The notes below the pieces were generated by a model. It saw nothing but the letters and a program-made list of their open reading frames with translations, was not told the origin of the DNA and ran no database searches. Shown one piece after another: positions 6,566-15,370 of a DNA stretch of 58,710 nt. Both the position numbers and the translations under genes were made by a program. The DNA lies in NCBI GenBank assembly GCA_036339995.1, contig JAYYZW010000139.1, positions 1 to 58,710 on the forward strand, written 5' to 3'. Position 1 is the stretch's first letter, and each line of letters begins with the position of its first letter. This stretch comes from JAYYZW01 sp036339995. GTDB taxonomy: Bacteria > Pseudomonadota > Gammaproteobacteria > Ga0077536.

Positions 6566-9007
6566 TTAATGAAGCGAATCGGGATGATCCCCTAAGTCGG
6601 ATGGCCGGGTTGCTTGGTTAGCTGGGCTATTTTGGGACGACTGCTCATGCCGGCCAGTCAGGAACCACGTCTGCATGCTGCCCTTACCTTTGATCTCCAC
6701 GTCACCGCGCAACTTGAACGCGAAGTCGTCCTGTAGGCGAATACGCACGGCATCGGAAACTTGGATAGTTCCGGGTTCGCCTGTTGACTCCATACGGCTA
6801 GCAACGTTGACGACGTCCCCCCAGAGGTCATAGGCAAACTTACTGTGGCCGACGATACCGGCTACTACCGTTCCGGTATGGATCCCAGTGCGCATAGAGA
6901 CTTCCTTACCGGATGTAGTGGAGTACTCAAGCAAGGCCTGTTGCACGTCCAGGGCAAACTCCGCGATCTCTTGCGCATGGGTATGGCTGCGGTCGGGTAC
7001 ACCTGCGACCGCCATGTAGCAGTCGCCGATCGTCTTGATCTTTTCGATGCCGTGTTGCTTGGCTAAGTCGTCGAGCATTCCGAAGACGTCATTAAGAATT
7101 TCGACGACCTCCTTGGCTCCAACTCGGGCCGCCATCTCCGTGAATCCTACGATGTCGCTGAATAGCACCGAGACCTCAGGGAAAGATTCCGCGATCGTTT
7201 CCTCGCCACCTTTGATGCGATCAGCGATGGTTGCGGGAAGAACATTGAGCAATAGTCGTTCGCTGTGAGCATATTGCTTTTTGAGCGCATCCGCCTGCTT
7301 CACGATCTTGTCGTCAGCTTCCTTCCGTGCCGAAATGTCACTCCACGACCCCACCACCTCCACAGCCTCGCCCGCGTTGTCATAGATAACCCGCAACTCG
7401 TCACTCACCCAACAGTAATTCCCATCCTTGCGACGAAACCGATACTCGTTGACCACATGTCCGGTCTTTAATAACCGTTGTACCACCTTCCCTATACGCT
7501 CCCTGTCCTCGGGGTGGATGTGATCGGGAACAAAATTCGGATCCGCCAGGTACTCGCTCGGCTCGTAGCCGAACAACTTCCGGACGTTCTCACTGATAAA
7601 TGTCGGCGCATAATAATCCCCCGCCGCCTCAAAGCTGCAGAGCACCGCCGGGGATGTGGCCATTAGGTGGTTGAGGTGGGCACGGGAGGCGTCTAACGCC
7701 GCCTCAGCTTCCTTCCGTACCGAAATGTCACTCCACGACCCCACCACCTCCACAGCCTCGCCCGCGTCATCATAGATAACCCGCAACTCGTCGCTCACCC
7801 AACAGTAATTCCCATCCTTGCATAGAAACCGATACTCGTTGACCACATGTCCGGCCTTGAATAACCCTCCTACCGCCATCTCTATACGCTCCTGGTCCTC
7901 AGGGTGGATGCGATGGGGAACAAAATTCGGATCCGCCAGGTACTCGCTCGGCTCGTAGCCGAACAACTCCCGGACGTTCTCACTGATGAATGTCGGCGCG
8001 TAATCCCCCGCTGCCTCAAAGCTGCAGAGCGCCGCCGGGGATGTGGCCATTAGGTGGTTGAGGCGGGCATGGGAGTCGGCTACGGCCGCCCGAGCGGCCT
8101 CCACCTCGTTCACTTGCTCCACCACGGAGTCCACCATAGTGTCGAAGGTGCGGCTGAAGAGCGCAATCTCATCGGTCCCGCCTACGTTGGCTCGTGCGGT
8201 CAAATCGCCCGCGGAGACACGCTCGGCAGCCAATGCCATGGTTTCTATGGGCCGGAGCATTCGCCTTCGGACAAGAATCACGGAGCTGACCGTACTGAGC
8301 AAAAGGAGGCACGAGACCACGATGGCCATTAAGATCAGCGCACGCTCCCGCTTGTTAAAAAAATCGACCTCGGCTTGCGTCCGTCGTTCGATCATCGACA
8401 TGAAGTCGCCGATGGGGGCCATAATTGAGGCCTTAGCCTCATGGTACTTATCGCCATGCACCAGCGCGATGGCAAGCTCGCGATCGGTTGGCCCCTCGAT
8501 GGTGAAAGTGCCCGTACCATCGTCAAATCGGCCTTTGATAGCGTTCATCGCGACGTTTTCTAGTTGCACGAGAGTGTCGGAACGGTTCTGGGCCAAGCTA
8601 AGTTTGTCAAACTCCTCGTTGGTGAAACCGGCCTCAAGCATACGGCTGCGAAGTGAGCTAGTTTCGCCTTCGAGCCAATCCTTACCAAGACCGACTGCAA
8701 CGAGATCCCAGTAGATACCCTCGTAGCCCTCCGGTCGCGGCAGCTCCCCGTTGCGGATAGCGAGGATCTCACGGAAGTACTTCTCGAATCGATCGTCACC
8801 GGTCGTGACATAAGTCCGGGCGAAACGCGTGAGATCGTCGGACGACTGGCGCAACTCGTCGGCCAATTGATAAGATAGGATACGCCGTTTCACCGCCTCT
8901 TCGGCATGCAGCTGTGTCTGCTGCATCGCGATCGCGAGGGCGATGAGGCAAGCAACCAGCAGGAGTTGGACTCCGACGAAGACGGATAGGATGGTGCGGG
9001 TACGCAT
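6566..9007 (-). CDS. membrane class III nucleotidyl cyclase with HAMP and two PAS domains
   Basis: A protein of about 813 residues, in order: N-terminal membrane segment (residues 5-28), a periplasmic sensor part of about 200 residues, a second membrane segment (about 225-245), HAMP (about 245-300), two PAS-PAC domains (about 320-440 and 450-575), and a class III cyclase domain (about 610-780). The catalytic domain has both metal aspartates (LFSDIVGFT and TIGDCYMA). The base-selecting Lys (KIKTIGD) and Asp (YDLWGDVVNVASR) pair is typical of ATP, so adenylate cyclase is the likely activity. The PAS domains are almost identical copies. ATG 9007 begins directly at the signal anchor; GTG 9055 is the longest alternative. 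The gene starts a signalling region that includes two cNBD proteins. Confidence 0.9.
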   Translation of the reverse strand: MRTRTILSVFVGVQLLLVACLIALAIAMQQTQLHAEEAVKRRILSYQLADELRQSSDDLTRFARTYVTTGDDRFEKYFREILAIRNGELPRPEGYEGIYWDLVAVGLGKDWLEGETSSLRSRMLEAGFTNEEFDKLSLAQNRSDTLVQLENVAMNAIKGRFDDGTGTFTIEGPTDRELAIALVHGDKYHEAKASIMAPIGDFMSMIERRTQAEVDFFNKRERALILMAIVVSCLLLLSTVSSVILVRRRMLRPIETMALAAERVSAGDLTARANVGGTDEIALFSRTFDTMVDSVVEQVNEVEAARAAVADSHARLNHLMATSPAALCSFEAAGDYAPTFISENVRELFGYEPSEYLADPNFVPHRIHPEDQERIEMAVGGLFKAGHVVNEYRFLCKDGNYCWVSDELRVIYDDAGEAVEVVGSWSDISVRKEAEAALDASRAHLNHLMATSPAVLCSFEAAGDYYAPTFISENVRKLFGYEPSEYLADPNFVPDHIHPEDRERIGKVVQRLLKTGHVVNEYRFRRKDGNYCWVSDELRVIYDNAGEAVEVVGSWSDISARKEADDKIVKQADALKKQYAHSERLLLNVLPATIADRIKGGEETIAESFPEVSVLFSDIVGFTEMAARVGAKEVVEILNDVFGMLDDLAKQHGIEKIKTIGDCYMAVAGVPDRSHTHAQEIAEFALDVQQALLEYSTTSGKEVSMRTGIHTGTVVAGIVGHSKFAYDLWGDVVNVASRMESTGEPGTIQVSDAVRIRLQDDFAFKLRGDVEIKGKGSMQTWFLTGRHEQSSQNSPANQATRPSDLGDHPDSLH
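7321..8073. repeat. tandem direct repeat (period 390 bp) encoding duplicated PAS domains
   Basis: The copies begin at about 7321 and 7711. Long stretches are identical in DNA, for example around CCGAAATGTCACTCCACGAC and GGATCCGCCAGGTACTCGCT. Differences are scattered substitutions and a 3-base indel. Conservation at silent sites points to a recent in-frame duplication or to gene conversion. Confidence 0.9.
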
Positions 9008-9140
9008 TCTATGGACGATCCTAGCGTGGCCCACTAGCATACTGCAACGGGTCACGGTAATCGTGATGCCCTATCCCCCGCCAGGGTAACCAAGGCGATA
9101 GAGAGATTTCCCGATAAATTGACCGTTGGGAGATCTCGAG

Positions 9141-9288
9141 ATGAAAGCCAAGCGTTATACCCAGAAGCAGATCATTTCTTTCTTTCAAGCACAAGAAGCG
9201 AGGGCGCAGGTGTCACGGACCTGGTCCGTGAGCATGGTTTTTCAGAGAAGAGTTTCTACCATTGGAAAGCGAAGTGCGGAGAGATAGA
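9141..9288 (+). pseudogene. IS3-family transposase OrfA fragment, frameshifted
   Basis: Translation from ATG 9141 gives MKAKRYTQKQIISFFQAQEA. After a frameshift near 9210 it continues with VTDLVREHGFSEKSFYHWKA, which is the conserved helix-turn-helix start of IS3-type OrfA proteins. The reading is lost after about 50 residues. Confidence 0.75.
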
Positions 9289-9478
9289 ACCAGCCCCAGC
9301 CAATGACCTTGAGATAGCTGAAGTCGGTCTGCCACAACTGGTTCGTAGCGGTAGTCTTGTCCTTGAACCCATCGACCGCCGGCATCACCCGGAAGGCCGA
9401 GTCCCGATCAGATCCTGTGCTTTCAGCAGACGATAAATACTGGCCTCAGAGATAAAATAGCCACGCGCGTACCCGAGC
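9289..9478 (-). pseudogene. IS3-family transposase OrfB (integrase) fragment, frameshifted
   Basis: The minus strand encodes RGYFISEASIYRLLKAQDLI and then, in another frame, TTATNQLWQTDFSYLKVIGW. The WQTDF segment carries the first aspartate of the DDE integrase core of IS3-family OrfB. Both ends of the protein are missing. Confidence 0.75.
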
Positions 9479-9480
9479 GT

Positions 9481-10060
9481 GATAACACCGAGATTGATCC
9501 GCTACTCCATTATTTGGAATCGTTAAGCTGCTTTATTGCTTTGGAAACCCAGCCCTGCGAGTGCTAATGCCATGAGGGCGAAGGCAGACCCCGACCCCGA
9601 TCTCCACCTGGACCCGATCTCGGATCCTTTCCTAGCCGCGTTCCGGCGCTCAATTGTTCCCGTATGCCCATCGCGGAGATGAAGTCGTGGTTCTGGCCGA
9701 CGTTGTGTTTACGGCACTCGATGATCTTTCTTTCCTTAAAGCGGTAATAACCGAGGACGTTGAATTTCAGTGTTTTGCCCGCCGGCGCCACGCCGCAGAA
9801 TTCGTCTTGACGAAATCGGGCTTAAACCCACTGTGGCTGCGATCCTTTAGGGTGTGGCAAATGGCTCGATCCGGGGCACTGAGTGCTACAATGGTGCCGC
9901 AAATCGTGCGTTCGGCGCAGCGCGTGGCCCCGCAAATCGACCGGACCGCGCGACGATGGCAGCTAGGAACGTGTGCGTGACGCAGCTATTCACCTCCGTG
10001 TCTCCGGCACTTGATGGTCGTGCGTGCGATTGAGCAAACTGGCTAACGGTTTTCCAAACT
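9481..10060. other. degenerate intergenic region; possible SnoaL-like remnant on the minus strand (about 9564-9810)
   Basis: About 580 bases between the transposase remnants and the PilZ gene. A minus-strand frame around 9660-9810 reads CGVAPAGKTLKFNVLGYYRF followed by KERKIIECRKHNV. This resembles the C-terminal half of SnoaL-like or ester cyclase proteins, but no start or N-terminal half is visible, so I treat it as a possible fragment only. The rest, including the promoter region before 10061, shows nothing I can name. Confidence 0.35.
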
Positions 10061-13000
10061 ATGACTGCAGGGCGGGGTCAATCAGGAAGCGCAGGGAAGC
10101 GGCGATTTGTGCGCTTAGCGATCAATCTCGATGGATTGCTCAGTATCGACGGTAAGCCCCCCATTCCCTGCACCGCACGAGACTACTGCGCCGGCGGCAT
10201 GTTCATCAGCGCCGATCCCGCCGCGTATGCGAGCGTCGCGCCGCAAACACCCGCGATATTTTACTTCGCGCTGTCCATAGGCGGAGAGAAAAAGGACTTT
10301 CAAGCCAGCCTCACCATCGCACGCGCCGTCGCAAAGGGAATCGGCGTCTCTTTCAGGGACCCCGATCCACAGATGGTCGAGGCCCTCAAACAGCTTGCAG
10401 CCCCGGCCGCAGCGCCGCCCATTCCTAGTTCGACCGAGGCGCTCAGTGACACTCCGGGGAGATTTGCGGTCGAGTTTTCCACGCTTGTCGGACCATTGAC
10501 CAAATTGGTGGACGAACACACTCGCAAGATCTGTGACCGCTTTTTCGAAAGCACCGACGAAGCGCTCTTACTTGCCGTTCGGCTCGCAGACAACAACGTG
10601 GACGAAAAACGGTTTTTGGTCGGACTAAGTGAAATACGCAAGCGCCGGGATCAAGTTCGCGAGGAGGTACCACCTCGAATCGAACTGGGGATTTCAATCC
10701 TCGGCAACCCTCTTTCGGATCAGAACAAGGAACCAGGTTCCAACGGTCTTTCGGATCTTTCCCTCGTCGACAAGGAAGATTTCGAAACATTCCTCGCGGT
10801 GTCGGAAATAGTGTCGGAACTTGAGCCCGAGTTCAGTGAGCCATTATTTGCGCTTAGCCGACGCTTTACCTATTTGGCGAATCGCGAATTGGACGCCGCT
10901 TCAATTCCGCTTGGACCCAGCGTTCTCTGTAATGCCCTGGCCGATAGCCTTAAAGGGCTGCAGTCCGATAGCCGCATCATCAAACGCATCTATGAGGTCC
11001 TGCACGAAGTCATGTCGGACAATCTTGGGCGCTTCTACGAAGAGGTCAACGCGCTGCTCGTTGAACACGGCATTCTTCCGGTGATCGAGAAGGACGAACC
11101 GGTCATCAAGAAGAAACCGCCGACGAAGACCGGTGTCGAGGCGCCGATCGAAGGCGAATTGGACGATACTATGGTGCTGCCTCCGATTTCACCTGGCGGT
11201 GTTGCCTCCGCGCCACCCTCGGCGCCGCCGGTGTCCGCCACTGCAGAGGTGGCCCTCCCCGCGGTCGGAGGCGGTGGGCTGCCGGTCGGCTGGGTCATTC
11301 CAGGCGGGTCCTATGTGGAGCCGTCGATGCAGCAGGTTCACTCGACCGCGCAAACACAAATGGCGCTGCGTCGGCAGCTCCTGCCGGATCGGGCGCAAAC
11401 TTTTTCGGAAACGGTCAGGCAGCGCGGCGATTACAGTCGTAACCAGGTAGCCGAAGGCCTGACCAACGTTCAGCACGTTTTTGCCGAAACCATCAATCCC
11501 CAACTGCTCGACCCCGAGGGAGTCAAGCGGTGGATCACCGAATCCCTTACCGGTGAGGGGGCTCCGGAAAAAATGATCGGTGAAGAAGCCAACGGCGCGA
11601 TCGAGATTGTGGCCAACCTGTTCAGCGCCATGCTGGATGATGGACTGGCCCCTAAGGGCGCGAAGAGGCATCTCTCTGGTCTGCAGCCCTCCGTGCACAA
11701 GGCGGCACTTATCGATTCTCAGTTCTTCGAGTCCGCGGACCATCCCGTCAAACAGGTCATCAATCGCATCGCGCAGGTTCGCGACGGTGAGAGCCAAGAT
11801 GACCAGGTCCGCAACGCCCGAGTTCAGGAACTGGTGGCGCAGGTAAACGATCAGTTTCATGACGACGTTTCGGTATTCCAGCCCGTGATTGAGGAGCTCG
11901 ATAAGATACTGTTGGAACAGGGTAGCGATTACGAAAGGAGAGTCGGCGAAGTCATAGAGTCCTGTGAGAAACAGCAACAGGTCTTGGAGCAATACCGCGA
12001 CCAGTCACTGGAAGCCACGAACCAAACCCTAGAGCGATCCGATTCCCCCGAGGCATGGCACAAATGGCTGGAGCGAGCCCGCCAGCTGGAACTCGGCCAG
12101 CGCATGCTGATGAACGCCAATACGGCGAATCCAATCATCGAGACGCTCGTATGGAAGGAGGCGAGGAACAACCTGTTCGTGTTCGTCGACGATTTGGGAA
12201 ATAAGGCGAGTACCTTGACGCGCGAACAGGTCGCGATGTATCTGTGCCGCGGAATTCTCAAGCCCATGGAATCGAACGAGAACGAGCCGGCGATGGAGCG
12301 CGCAATGTTTGGGGTCGTGGATCGTTTTCACAGCCAGCTTGAACAACATGCGACGCGCGATCCCTTGACCGGCTTTCTGAACCGAAAGTTTTTCGTCGAG
12401 GAGATCGACGCAGCTCTACCGGAAGCCGAATCAGCGGCTGCGAAAAACGCCGTGCTCTGCCAGATTTCGATTGAAAATCTCAAGCAGGTGAACGATGAGT
12501 TCGGCGCGGAAGGCGGTGACGCACTGATCGAGAAATTCGCGCAAGTACTGCGCGAGGAGATCCGCGGAAAGGACCTCATTTTCGGGCGCCTCGGCGGCAC
12601 GGAGCTTGGTATCTACTGGCCCGCTGGGGGTATTCAAAATGTTCACAAGAAACTCCAGTCAAAGCTGGAATCACTGACCGGCATATCGGTCAGCTCGACG
12701 TATGCGTCAAGGCCGTTCGCCCCGGAGTTCGTGATCGGGGTTATCGGTAGCGAAGACGGATTGGTGCAAGCCGAGGGCTTGCTGTCGGCCGTGCTCGAAG
12801 CCTGCAATTCGGCGCGCGAAATGGGTATCGGTTCGATCTACGTCGCTGGCAGCGAAAGCCAACAGCGCCGGCAGATGGAACGGATGGTCGCGTATGCCAA
12901 CAAGGCGCTAGAGCGTGAATGCCTGATACTGCGCGGGCAGAACGTGACCAATCTGAACGACGGCGACATCCTGCCCGCCCTTCACGTCGCGATAGGTGCG

Positions 13001-13612
13001 CGTGACCGAAGTGACAAGCTGATTCCGACACAGTCATTCATGCCTGCGCTTGCCCGCTGCGATATCGCGGCGGAGATCGACATGTGGGCCTTTAAGCAGA
13101 CCTTGGCATGGATGGTCGACCATGAGGATGAAGTAGAAAAATATGCACTGATCGTCATCCCGCTGTCCTCGGCATCAATGAAGAACGAGGATTTGCCGAA
13201 TCAGATCATGAGCGAATTCATGGAAACACCGGTGCCGCCCGGCAAGATATGTTTCGAGATTCCCGATCGCGACGTCGTTGATAATGTCGTCGAAGCCGGC
13301 GACTTGATCAGCAGCATGAAGGAATTCGGATGCCGGTTTGTACTCGATGAGTTCGGTAGTGGCCACGACAACTACGATTATATTAAGGAACTCGACGTAG
13401 ATTTCGTCACGGTCAAAACGGGATTCGTCGCCGACGCCCAGAAGAGCCCCAAAGACTTCGCCATGGCGAAATCCATCAACGAACTGGTCCATTTCATGGG
13501 CAAGAAGACGATAGCCAAGCAGCAAGCGGGTCTGGAACTAGCCGAAACCATGCGCGAGATTGGTATCGATTTTCTCTACGATCTCGCCGAACAGGCTGAA
13601 CTCGCACCCTGA
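10061..13612 (+). CDS. PilZ / DUF1631-like / degenerate GGDEF-EAL protein
   Basis: A 1183-residue soluble protein. A PilZ domain occupies about residues 10-115, with RRFVR (the RxxxR c-di-GMP motif) and a second motif RDYCAGGMFI that departs from the usual (D/N)xSxxG at the serine. Residues about 130-700 resemble DUF1631 helical proteins. A GGDEF-like domain follows (about 765-925) in which the signature is GGTEL, so cyclase activity is unlikely. The EAL-like domain (about 960-1180) lacks the EAL tripeptide and has FEIPDRD, LDEFGSG and KTG in place of catalytic motifs, so phosphodiesterase activity is also unlikely. It is most simply a c-di-GMP receptor or scaffold (inference). It is the longest gene in the window, between a cyclase and a kinase. 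Confidence 0.85.
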   Translation: MTAGRGQSGSAGKRRFVRLAINLDGLLSIDGKPPIPCTARDYCAGGMFISADPAAYASVAPQTPAIFYFALSIGGEKKDFQASLTIARAVAKGIGVSFRDPDPQMVEALKQLAAPAAAPPIPSSTEALSDTPGRFAVEFSTLVGPLTKLVDEHTRKICDRFFESTDEALLLAVRLADNNVDEKRFLVGLSEIRKRRDQVREEVPPRIELGISILGNPLSDQNKEPGSNGLSDLSLVDKEDFETFLAVSEIVSELEPEFSEPLFALSRRFTYLANRELDAASIPLGPSVLCNALADSLKGLQSDSRIIKRIYEVLHEVMSDNLGRFYEEVNALLVEHGILPVIEKDEPVIKKKPPTKTGVEAPIEGELDDTMVLPPISPGGVASAPPSAPPVSATAEVALPAVGGGGLPVGWVIPGGSYVEPSMQQVHSTAQTQMALRRQLLPDRAQTFSETVRQRGDYSRNQVAEGLTNVQHVFAETINPQLLDPEGVKRWITESLTGEGAPEKMIGEEANGAIEIVANLFSAMLDDGLAPKGAKRHLSGLQPSVHKAALIDSQFFESADHPVKQVINRIAQVRDGESQDDQVRNARVQELVAQVNDQFHDDVSVFQPVIEELDKILLEQGSDYERRVGEVIESCEKQQQVLEQYRDQSLEATNQTLERSDSPEAWHKWLERARQLELGQRMLMNANTANPIIETLVWKEARNNLFVFVDDLGNKASTLTREQVAMYLCRGILKPMESNENEPAMERAMFGVVDRFHSQLEQHATRDPLTGFLNRKFFVEEIDAALPEAESAAAKNAVLCQISIENLKQVNDEFGAEGGDALIEKFAQVLREEIRGKDLIFGRLGGTELGIYWPAGGIQNVHKKLQSKLESLTGISVSSTYASRPFAPEFVIGVIGSEDGLVQAEGLLSAVLEACNSAREMGIGSIYVAGSESQQRRQMERMVAYANKALERECLILRGQNVTNLNDGDILPALHVAIGARDRSDKLIPTQSFMPALARCDIAAEIDMWAFKQTLAWMVDHEDEVEKYALIVIPLSSASMKNEDLPNQIMSEFMETPVPPGKICFEIPDRDVVDNVVEAGDLISSMKEFGCRFVLDEFGSGHDNYDYIKELDVDFVTVKTGFVADAQKSPKDFAMAKSINELVHFMGKKTIAKQQAGLELAETMREIGIDFLYDLAEQAELAP

Positions 13613-13708
13613 AACACGCCCAAGTAGGCCGAGGGTTTTCCCGCAGGCACCTGTCGCTCACATGTATAGCCCGCGCTACACTTGGATGCCGCGTTTTCGC
13701 TGAAGCGC

Positions 13709-13739
13709 GTTGAAAAACGATAGGTAATCGTTTTTCAAC
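13709..13739. promoter_or_regulatory. 13-bp-stem hairpin before the kinase gene
   Basis: GTTGAAAAACGAT and its perfect inverse complement are separated by five bases (AGGTA), ending eight bases before the first possible kinase start (13747). It could be the terminator of the preceding gene, an operator, or an mRNA structure over the kinase initiation region. Confidence 0.5.
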
Positions 13740-13746
13740 ATCTTAT

Positions 13747-15051
13747 ATGGGGTTCCGAAGTGTCGTGATGGATCAGAAACCAGAAAAGATTAGTAAATAC
13801 GACGTGACCAGCGTCCTGGGCAAGGGTTCGATGGGGGTCGTTTACAAGGGCCATGACGCATACGTCGATCGGCCCGTGGCGATTAAGGTCGCCACCATTG
13901 CCGAAGCCGAAAGCGATGGTGAAAGCATGGCCAAGCGCATGTTCATCAACGAAGCTCGCTCGGTCGGCCAGCTGGATCATCCGAATATCCTCAAGGTCTA
14001 CGAAGCCGGCGAAGAAGACGGCATGCCATACATGGTTATGGAGTTCATCAAGGGTGGCGATACCCTTCGAAGTTTTTGCAAACCCGATACGAAGCTTCCG
14101 ATACCGCATGTCCTCACACTGATCCGCCAATCGGCAGACGCGCTCGATTATGCGCACGGTAAGGGCGTTCTACATCGTGATATCAAGCCGGCCAACATCA
14201 TGTTCACCGAAAGCGGTGTTGCGAAGCTGGGCGACTTCGGCATCGCGCGCCGCATGGGAGTCGATCAGACCCAGATAATCGGTTGGGCCGGCTCCCCACT
14301 CTACATGTCGCCGGAGCAAGCGCAGGACGAGGATCTTACGTCGCAGTCGGATCTTTTTTCGCTGGGCTCGGTCATCTACGAAATGCTCGCGGGTGCGCCG
14401 CCGTTTGCGGCCAGGGGACTTTCGAGCCTGATTCAGAAAGTCGTGAACGACGATCCCGAGCCGCTGCCAGAAATAGATGACGAGATTCCAGAATTCGTCT
14501 GGCGCGTCGTCAAGAAGATGCTGACGAAAGATCTCGCGGTCCGGTATAAGACCGGCGCAGACGTCGTCAAGGATATCGATGAAGCACTCGATCTGCTGGA
14601 ACGGTCGCCCGTCATGCTGACTGATGAGCAGAAGATCGAGAAGATGAAGGAACTCTCGTTCTTTTCGCAATTTTCCAAAAAGGAGTTGAAAGAAGTTGTG
14701 AAGGTCGCGATCTGGCGTAATTATACTAGTGGCGAGACGATTTTCAGCGAGGGGGAAAAGGAACGTGCTTTCTTCGTCTTGGCCGAGGGCTCCATTGCTG
14801 TGACCATCAACGGTACCCGGATCCGGGATCTCGACGCAGGCGAGTGTTTTGGCGAAATAGAATATCTGTCCGACACCGGCCGTACCGCGACCGTCGTCAC
14901 CAATCGCGAATCGACTGTGGTGAAAATCGATCGTGACTTCAAGGAATGGGCCTCGCTACCGAGCCAAGTGCACTTGAACCGCGCTTTTCAGGAAGTCCTG
15001 ATCGAGCGCCTTCAGGCGACGAGCAAAGCCTTGGCGCGCGCACTGACTTAA
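13747..15051 (+). CDS. Hanks-type Ser/Thr protein kinase fused to a cyclic-nucleotide-binding domain
   Basis: A 434-residue protein without membrane segments. The kinase domain (about residues 17-280) has an intact glycine loop (GKGSMG), VAIK lysine (K47), HRDIKPAN catalytic loop, DFG (GDFGIA) and an SPLYMSPEQ segment, so it should be active. The C-terminal part (about 300-425) is a cNBD: it shows FSEGEKERAFFVLAEG and a phosphate-binding cassette FGEIEYLSDTGRTAT with the conserved Glu and Arg. Binding of cAMP or cGMP is therefore plausible, and gating of the kinase is inferred. ATG 13768 is an alternative start; neither has a strong ribosome-binding site. Cyclases lie on both sides (6566 and 16480). 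Confidence 0.92.
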   Translation: MGFRSVVMDQKPEKISKYDVTSVLGKGSMGVVYKGHDAYVDRPVAIKVATIAEAESDGESMAKRMFINEARSVGQLDHPNILKVYEAGEEDGMPYMVMEFIKGGDTLRSFCKPDTKLPIPHVLTLIRQSADALDYAHGKGVLHRDIKPANIMFTESGVAKLGDFGIARRMGVDQTQIIGWAGSPLYMSPEQAQDEDLTSQSDLFSLGSVIYEMLAGAPPFAARGLSSLIQKVVNDDPEPLPEIDDEIPEFVWRVVKKMLTKDLAVRYKTGADVVKDIDEALDLLERSPVMLTDEQKIEKMKELSFFSQFSKKELKEVVKVAIWRNYTSGETIFSEGEKERAFFVLAEGSIAVTINGTRIRDLDAGECFGEIEYLSDTGRTATVVTNRESTVVKIDRDFKEWASLPSQVHLNRAFQEVLIERLQATSKALARALT

Positions 15052-15365
15052 GCGGCCGCCGCCGTTAGGCGGGCGGCCCTCATCTGCCCGTTGAACACCA
15101 TCCCTCTTCCCGTCCTTGTGGGTTCCTCTCTCCGCTAACCGGCCGTTTCCGTAAAAAGACCGTCTTTCTTGCCGTTCTTGTATGGCCCTGTTTTTTTTCA
15201 CTTCACCAGTGTCGTATTTTTTCACCACACGACCCCCGTCACAGGTTTATCAGTCCTGTTGTGAGATGCGATGTCACCATGGTAGATGAGTGAAGTCTCG
15301 TCGATGTCCTTTGCAAGACAGGGTTGGAGGACAAGAACGAACAGAAGTGTGAGAAGGGATTTCAT
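15050..15365 (-). pseudogene. decayed secreted MORN_2/YwqK-like repeat protein
   Basis: From ATG 15365 the minus strand encodes a signal peptide (MKSLLTLLFVLVLQPCLAKD) and about 25 further residues, then a stop after TGVVW. Frameshifted continuations read VKKYDTGEVKK, then YKNGKKDGLFTE, then THKDGKRDG: the Y..G....NGK.DG repeat pattern of MORN_2 (YwqK-like) proteins. At least two or three single-base shifts are needed. It starts six bases after the preceding minus-strand gene, so the two were an operon. The region is more A+T-rich than its neighbours. Confidence 0.6.
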
Positions 15366-15370
15366 ACCCA

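Larger units (their letters stand above)
9119..9480. mobile_element. rearranged remnants of an IS3-family element
   Basis: Two decayed transposase pieces meet tail to tail at about 9287. The left piece is on the plus strand and resembles the helix-turn-helix OrfA; the right piece is on the minus strand and resembles OrfB. In an intact IS3 element both lie on the same strand, so an inversion or two separate insertions followed by deletion is needed. No clear terminal repeats remain. Confidence 0.7.

Noticed and set aside
15052..15085. GC-rich inverted repeat after the kinase gene as terminator
   Set aside because: GCGGCCGCC...GGCGGGCGGCC can pair, but there is no T run and the segment is also the 3' end of the decayed MORN_2 gene, so the evidence is too weak to list it.
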